NCBI GenBank assembly: GCA_018396405.1
Contig: JAGTQD010000006.1
Span: forward strand, 1 to 45,878
Reading direction: 5' to 3'
DNA: 45,878 nucleotides
Source: Candidatus Bathyarchaeota archaeon
GTDB taxonomy: Archaea > Thermoproteota > Bathyarchaeia > Bathyarchaeales > DTEX01
A program made the position numbers and the translations under genes. Shown here in pieces: positions 42,473-45,878 of this stretch (the first letter of the stretch is position 1; each line of letters begins with the position of its first letter). The notes beneath the pieces are model-generated. The model did not search any database. It saw only the letters and a program-made list of their open reading frames with translations, and was not told the DNA's origin.

Positions 42473-42513
42473 GGCTCATACGAAATTTTTTGTCTTGGGG
42501 TCTCGTTTGAGCC
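42473..42513. repeat. Inverted repeat upstream of the R-M gene
   Basis: GGCTCATACGA (42473-42483) and TCGTTTGAGCC (42503-42513) can pair over 10 of 11 positions around a 19-base loop. It lies just upstream of the likely TATA box (TTTTTATGTT, about 42531-42540) of the R-M gene, so it may bind a regulator that controls it. A direct repeat AGGGGTGGAGA also occurs at 42400-42410 and 42556-42566, but it looks like a ribosome-binding site and may be chance. Confidence 0.4.
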
Positions 42514-42589
42514 GATGGGTTGCAAAGCCTTTTTATGTTAACTACATGAATATTTAGGGGTGGAGATTGTCCAATGGGGTTAGCTTTAG

Positions 42590-45500
42590 GTGTCCGGTTT
42601 GTGGTTGGAGGCTGAGGCTGAGAGTAAGCTCTATCACTATATTCTTAGTGTTTTAGAGAAGAGGGGCTTTAATGTCGATGGTGTAAGGTTTGATGAGCCT
42701 AAGACCCAGTTTCCCGTTAATGGCCGTAGGGCTGATTTAGCAGTTATTCTAGCTGGTGGTAAACCCCTCTTAATCATTGAGACTAAGCGTAAGTATGAGG
42801 AGAGGGGTTATTATAGGGTTGTCCGCAGTATTATGCCGACGAGCAGAGCTGTTATTGATCAGGCTCTTTGGTATGCGATTTATTCGGGTGCACCCTATTT
42901 TGCAACGACGAATGGAAGGGTTTTTGCGTTGTTCAGAAGGCCTGAAGCTGGCGAGAAATTCTCTTTTGATACGCATAGGATTCTGATAAGGGAGCGCATA
43001 ACCATTAATGAGGAGTTTGCTGAGGAAATTCTCATCACGGTATCTCGTCTTTACAAGAAGGTTCCTGTTGCCGTTACACCGCTTGATTGGTCTTTTATTA
43101 TTCTGCTTAGGGATTTTGTGACATGGCTTTCTGAGACTATTGAGCCCTTGATTCGGAGGAAAATTAGGGTGGATGAAGGGTTTAGAGCTCGGTATGAGGG
43201 GTTTGCTGGGGAGGTTGGCTATAAGCCCGATGCTTCTCAGCTGGCTAAGGAGATGGCTTACGTCTTCATGAATAAGATTATCTTCTATAAGGTTTTGGAG
43301 AGGCATTTTAAGGAGCTGGGTGGGCGTAAGCTTAGGCCTATTATGGCTCCTGACTCCAAGTCTTACTTGGATATTCTGAATCGGTATTTCGCTAAGGCTG
43401 TTGAGGTTACTGGTGATTTTGAACCTGTATTTTACACGGGCATCTATGATGAGATTGAGCTTCCAGACGACCCGTTTGTTCTTGAGAACATTAATGCCTT
43501 TATTGAGGATATGGAGCATCATAGGCTTGAGGACTTGGGCTCAGATATTGTAGGCTTCATATATGAGGAGCTTATCCCCGCCGCTGAGAGGCATGCCCTT
43601 GGACAGTTCTATACTCCGCCAGCTATAGCGGAGCTGATCACGAGGTGGGCTGTCAGAAGCCCGGATGATAAGGTTTTAGATCCTGGTTGTGGCTCTGGAA
43701 CATTTTTGGTTAAGGCGTATAAGCGCCTGTTGGAGTTGAAGGGTTATAGAGAGTCTACTGAGAAGGCGCATAAGGAGATTTTGAGACAACTTTACGCTTT
43801 TGACATAAACCCGTTTCCACTTCATTTAACGGCCTTAAATTTGGCTTCACGTTATATTAGGGCCCCATCAACAGAAGTGAATACTATTCATACCGATTTC
43901 TTTAGGGTTAGGGCTGAGCAAACAGTTGTTTCACCCTATATTGTTAAGACTGCTGCGGGAGAAGTTAAACGTGAGATAAATATTCCGAGGTTTGACGCCA
44001 TTATTGCTAATCCACCTTATACGCGGTGGACTGAGATCCCTGAGAAGACGAGGGAGGCCATTAAAGATTCCATTGGAAAATTATTGTCAGAGTATAATTT
44101 AACTGCTCAGGTTCAGAGGGGCATTGAGCCCGGCATCTACATTCACTTCATTATGCACGCCCATTCTATGCTTAAGGAGGGCGGGAGGCTTGGAATGATT
44201 ATTTCTGACAGCTGGCTCCAAACAGATTATGGCATTGATTTCGGGCGCTTCCTCTTAGACCACTTCAAGGTTAAGGCTTTAATTGATATTTCGGCCAGAG
44301 TCTTCCCAGTGCCATTAATAGGCACATGCATCATACTCCTTGAGAAATGCGACAATGAGAAGGAACGTGGGGAGAATCAAGCAGTCTTCATGTATGCAGA
44401 CATATCAGAAAAAGAGGCATTCAAGGTTGATGAAATCCTAGAAGCCATCGAGAAGCCGGAGAAATATGGGGATCGCTATACTCTCAGAGTCTTAAAGCAG
44501 GGAGAAATACCAAGAAACCAGAAATGGATAAACCTCATTTTCGATGCAAACGCTATATTAGACGAATTAAAGAGGAAAACCATTAAAATGGCAGAAATTT
44601 TTGAGCCCTCCTATGGTAATGCGACGTATCTTTATCTTGCATCGCGTAGGAAGATAGGCGGGCCAAGAAATTTAGGGACTAAAGAGTTCTTTTATTTAGA
44701 TGAGGAGAAGGTTCAGCAGTATGGCTTAAGAGACTATGCCTATCCGGCTTTAACAAGTGCACGGTATGCTAAATGGTTCACCTTCACAAAGGAAGATTGG
44801 GAAGATCTGAAAAATAAGGGCGCGCCATGCTACTTTTTCATGTGCCATGAGCCACGGGAGAAGCTGCCCAAAAACGTCTTAGACTATATTAGGTGGGGAG
44901 AAACAGAATGCCGAACAATGATTAGGGGGACAAGGGGCGGAGGAAAGATATGCAGTCAAGCCTTAGCATGTCAAGCAAGAGAGAAAAAGAAAGACCTTTT
45001 CTATGGATGGTATGACCTCGGCGGAGTAGAAAAAGCACCAATAATGGCAATAAGACAATCGCGTTATAAAACAAGGTTTATAATGCAAAAGTTCGATGTT
45101 GTCACATATGACGCGATTGTGACATTGATTCCTAAGTCTGAGTTAGATGATTTAGAATTAAAAGCACTGCTGGCTTTTTTAAACTCAAGCTTTGCGCAAC
45201 TTTACATTGAGACAACTGGACGGACAACTGGAGCTGTCGGCCCTGTAAGCCTTGAAGTTAAGCATACTGAGGAAATGCCCATTTTAAACGTTAAGGCTCC
45301 AAGACAAGAGGATATTGAGTTATTGGCTTCTCTTTTTGATGGGCTTGAGGCTGAGGCTCGTAGGCTTGGTGGCGCAGATACTATGGAGAATATTGAGAAG
45401 CTTTGGGATACGGTCATCGAGAAGATTGACGTAGAGGTGGCGAGTATCCTCGGGTTGCCGAGGGAGCTGGCTAAAACAATGATGAAGAGAAGACTTCAAA

Positions 45501-45631
45501 GGGCTGAGGAGGCTGCACCAGAAGCCATAAAAGGAGAGGAGGAACCACGCCTAAAACCACCCAAAAAACCAGAAAGACAAACCAGCACAGACAAAAACAT
45601 CCCACTAGACAAGTTCCTAAGCGAAAAATAA
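42590..45631 (+). CDS. Type IIG-like restriction-modification protein (nuclease + N6-adenine methylase)
   Basis: A 1013-residue single-chain enzyme. The N-terminus has a PD-(D/E)xK nuclease pattern: D49, then E64 and K66 in LIIETKRK. The methylase core has GQFYTPPAIAEL (338-349), motif I VLDPGCGSGTFLV (362-374), and motif IV NPPY (474-477), typical of N6-adenine enzymes. The last 400 residues contain target-recognition parts (e.g. FLNSSFAQLYIETTGRTTGA). It would cut and methylate the same site without separate subunits. The start is uncertain: GTG 42590 or TTG 42599 after AGGTG. No other R-M gene is nearby. Confidence 0.88.
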   Translation: MSGLWLEAEAESKLYHYILSVLEKRGFNVDGVRFDEPKTQFPVNGRRADLAVILAGGKPLLIIETKRKYEERGYYRVVRSIMPTSRAVIDQALWYAIYSGAPYFATTNGRVFALFRRPEAGEKFSFDTHRILIRERITINEEFAEEILITVSRLYKKVPVAVTPLDWSFIILLRDFVTWLSETIEPLIRRKIRVDEGFRARYEGFAGEVGYKPDASQLAKEMAYVFMNKIIFYKVLERHFKELGGRKLRPIMAPDSKSYLDILNRYFAKAVEVTGDFEPVFYTGIYDEIELPDDPFVLENINAFIEDMEHHRLEDLGSDIVGFIYEELIPAAERHALGQFYTPPAIAELITRWAVRSPDDKVLDPGCGSGTFLVKAYKRLLELKGYRESTEKAHKEILRQLYAFDINPFPLHLTALNLASRYIRAPSTEVNTIHTDFFRVRAEQTVVSPYIVKTAAGEVKREINIPRFDAIIANPPYTRWTEIPEKTREAIKDSIGKLLSEYNLTAQVQRGIEPGIYIHFIMHAHSMLKEGGRLGMIISDSWLQTDYGIDFGRFLLDHFKVKALIDISARVFPVPLIGTCIILLEKCDNEKERGENQAVFMYADISEKEAFKVDEILEAIEKPEKYGDRYTLRVLKQGEIPRNQKWINLIFDANAILDELKRKTIKMAEIFEPSYGNATYLYLASRRKIGGPRNLGTKEFFYLDEEKVQQYGLRDYAYPALTSARYAKWFTFTKEDWEDLKNKGAPCYFFMCHEPREKLPKNVLDYIRWGETECRTMIRGTRGGGKICSQALACQAREKKKDLFYGWYDLGGVEKAPIMAIRQSRYKTRFIMQKFDVVTYDAIVTLIPKSELDDLELKALLAFLNSSFAQLYIETTGRTTGAVGPVSLEVKHTEEMPILNVKAPRQEDIELLASLFDGLEAEARRLGGADTMENIEKLWDTVIEKIDVEVASILGLPRELAKTMMKRRLQRAEEAAPEAIKGEEEPRLKPPKKPERQTSTDKNIPLDKFLSEK

Positions 45632-45679
45632 AGTTCACCCAAAATCTGATCCCACCAAACCCAACCACTAAAAACCATT

Positions 45680-45777
45680 TGGTGGACCGGGCGGGATTCG
45701 AACCCGCGACCTCCGCCGTTCTCGGCGCCATAAAGCAGCCTGCGAAGGCGGCATTCATACCGCTGAACTACCGGCCC
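45680..45777 (-). tRNA. tRNA-Ala (anticodon CGC) with intron, CCA encoded
   Basis: On the minus strand the acceptor GGGCCGG pairs with CCGGTCC, including the G3-U70 wobble that marks tRNA-Ala. The T arm is GCGGG-TTCGAAT-CCCGC and the D arm GTTC/GAAT. The anticodon stem CCGCC/GGCGG closes a loop that reads TTCGCA, then the intron, then C. The anticodon is CGC. The discriminator is A and CCA is encoded at 45680-45682. An AT-rich TATA-like box lies at about 45806-45816. Confidence 0.95.
45719..45740 (-). other. 22-nt tRNA intron at position 37/38
   Basis: The intron sits at the standard archaeal site, after A37. A bulge-helix-bulge can be drawn: loop bases TTCG pair with CGAG in the intron as the 4-bp central helix (one U-G), flanked by the three-base bulges CAG and AAC, each cut after its second base. 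The inner stem uses GC/GC pairs. It should be removed by the tRNA splicing endonuclease. Confidence 0.85.
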
Positions 45778-45878
45778 CTCAACACTATTAATTAGAGGAG
45801 ACTGAAAATTTAATTTTGCGGTATATGATTTTCGTTTCAGAATATATTTTGTAGAAAGCAACATTAAAGGTCATAACC

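Noticed and set aside
42400-42566. Direct repeat AGGGGTGGAGA (42400-42410, 42556-42566) as an insertion target duplication
   Set aside because: The repeat resembles a ribosome-binding site, lies wholly upstream of the R-M gene, and does not flank any element.
42770-43522. Long minus-strand open frame (250 codons) inside the R-M gene
   Set aside because: Antisense to the conserved nuclease part; composition is Asn/Arg/Pro rich with no motif, as expected for a shadow frame.
45471-45864. Minus-strand open frames of 95 and 122 codons across the tRNA-Ala gene
   Set aside because: They run through the tRNA and the end of the R-M gene in antisense and show no protein-like features.
1-45878. CRISPR array
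   Set aside because: I found no regularly spaced direct repeats of 24-37 bases anywhere in the window and no cas genes.

Overview
This window looks like a chromosomal segment of a thermophilic or hyperthermophilic archaeon of the TACK (Thermoproteota-like) lineage. The evidence is a ribosomal protein S26e gene, an L7Ae-S28e-L24e operon, a Sulfolobus Dpo1-like family B DNA polymerase, a diphthamide synthase, archaeal-type ThrRS and TpiA, a tRNA gene with a bulge-helix-bulge intron, and frequent GTG/TTG starts. A complete di-myo-inositol phosphate (DIP) pathway is a strong hint of growth at high temperature. Lysine seems to be made through diaminopimelate (dapF-dapL). That is unusual for cultured Crenarchaeota and fits Bathyarchaeia- or Korarchaeia-like lineages better; the exact lineage cannot be fixed by reading alone.

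Layout. 1-4.9 kb: end of dphB, a DUF357 gene, FAD synthase (ribL), endonuclease IV, then on the minus strand a MazG-like protein, cysS and a VTT-domain membrane protein. 4.9-6.3 kb: a gene-poor stretch with tRNA-Pro(GGG) and a broken PIN toxin. 6.3-8.7 kb: the DIP operon ino1, inositol-1-phosphate cytidylyltransferase and DIP-phosphate synthase; the last two overlap out of frame where relatives often have one fused protein. 8.8-13.8 kb: an ArsR-like regulator facing an MFS transporter, a membrane protein, a zinc alcohol dehydrogenase, an overlapping pair of ribbon-helix-helix regulators and a small membrane protein. 13.9-17.4 kb: two tandem purP-family genes and an M20 peptidase. 17.4-24.4 kb: a flavoprotein, dapL-dapF, a NifU-like protein, ilvE, thrS and a small zinc protein.

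24.4-34.5 kb: a PfkB kinase, DUF554, rps26e, archaetidylinositol-phosphate synthase, a DUF89 phosphatase, tpiA, a Nudix hydrolase, polB, a second VTT protein and a GNAT gene whose 5' end looks frameshifted. 34.5-36 kb: a gene-poor stretch, a DUF5131 radical-SAM-like protein and a candidate C/D box sRNA. 36-41.4 kb: a large secreted helical protein, hypE facing hypA and a HypB-type MinD/Mrp ATPase, a zinc cross-brace/DUF7662 protein, and moaD-moaE. 41.4-45.9 kb: the ribosomal operon, a large type IIG-like restriction-modification protein and tRNA-Ala(CGC) with a 22-nt intron.

Inositol-1-phosphate from ino1 would feed both the compatible solute DIP and inositol phospholipid. The hyp genes imply a [NiFe] hydrogenase elsewhere in the genome, and moaDE a molybdenum- or tungsten-pterin enzyme. 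I found no clear multi-gene defence or mobile system that is new. The most unusual items are the split DIP synthase, the paired RHH regulators with a candidate operator, the zinc/DUF7662 protein beside a ubiquitin-like moaD, the out-of-frame zinc-knuckle leader of the R-M gene, the candidate sRNA, and three loci that look frameshifted and should be checked for assembly error.
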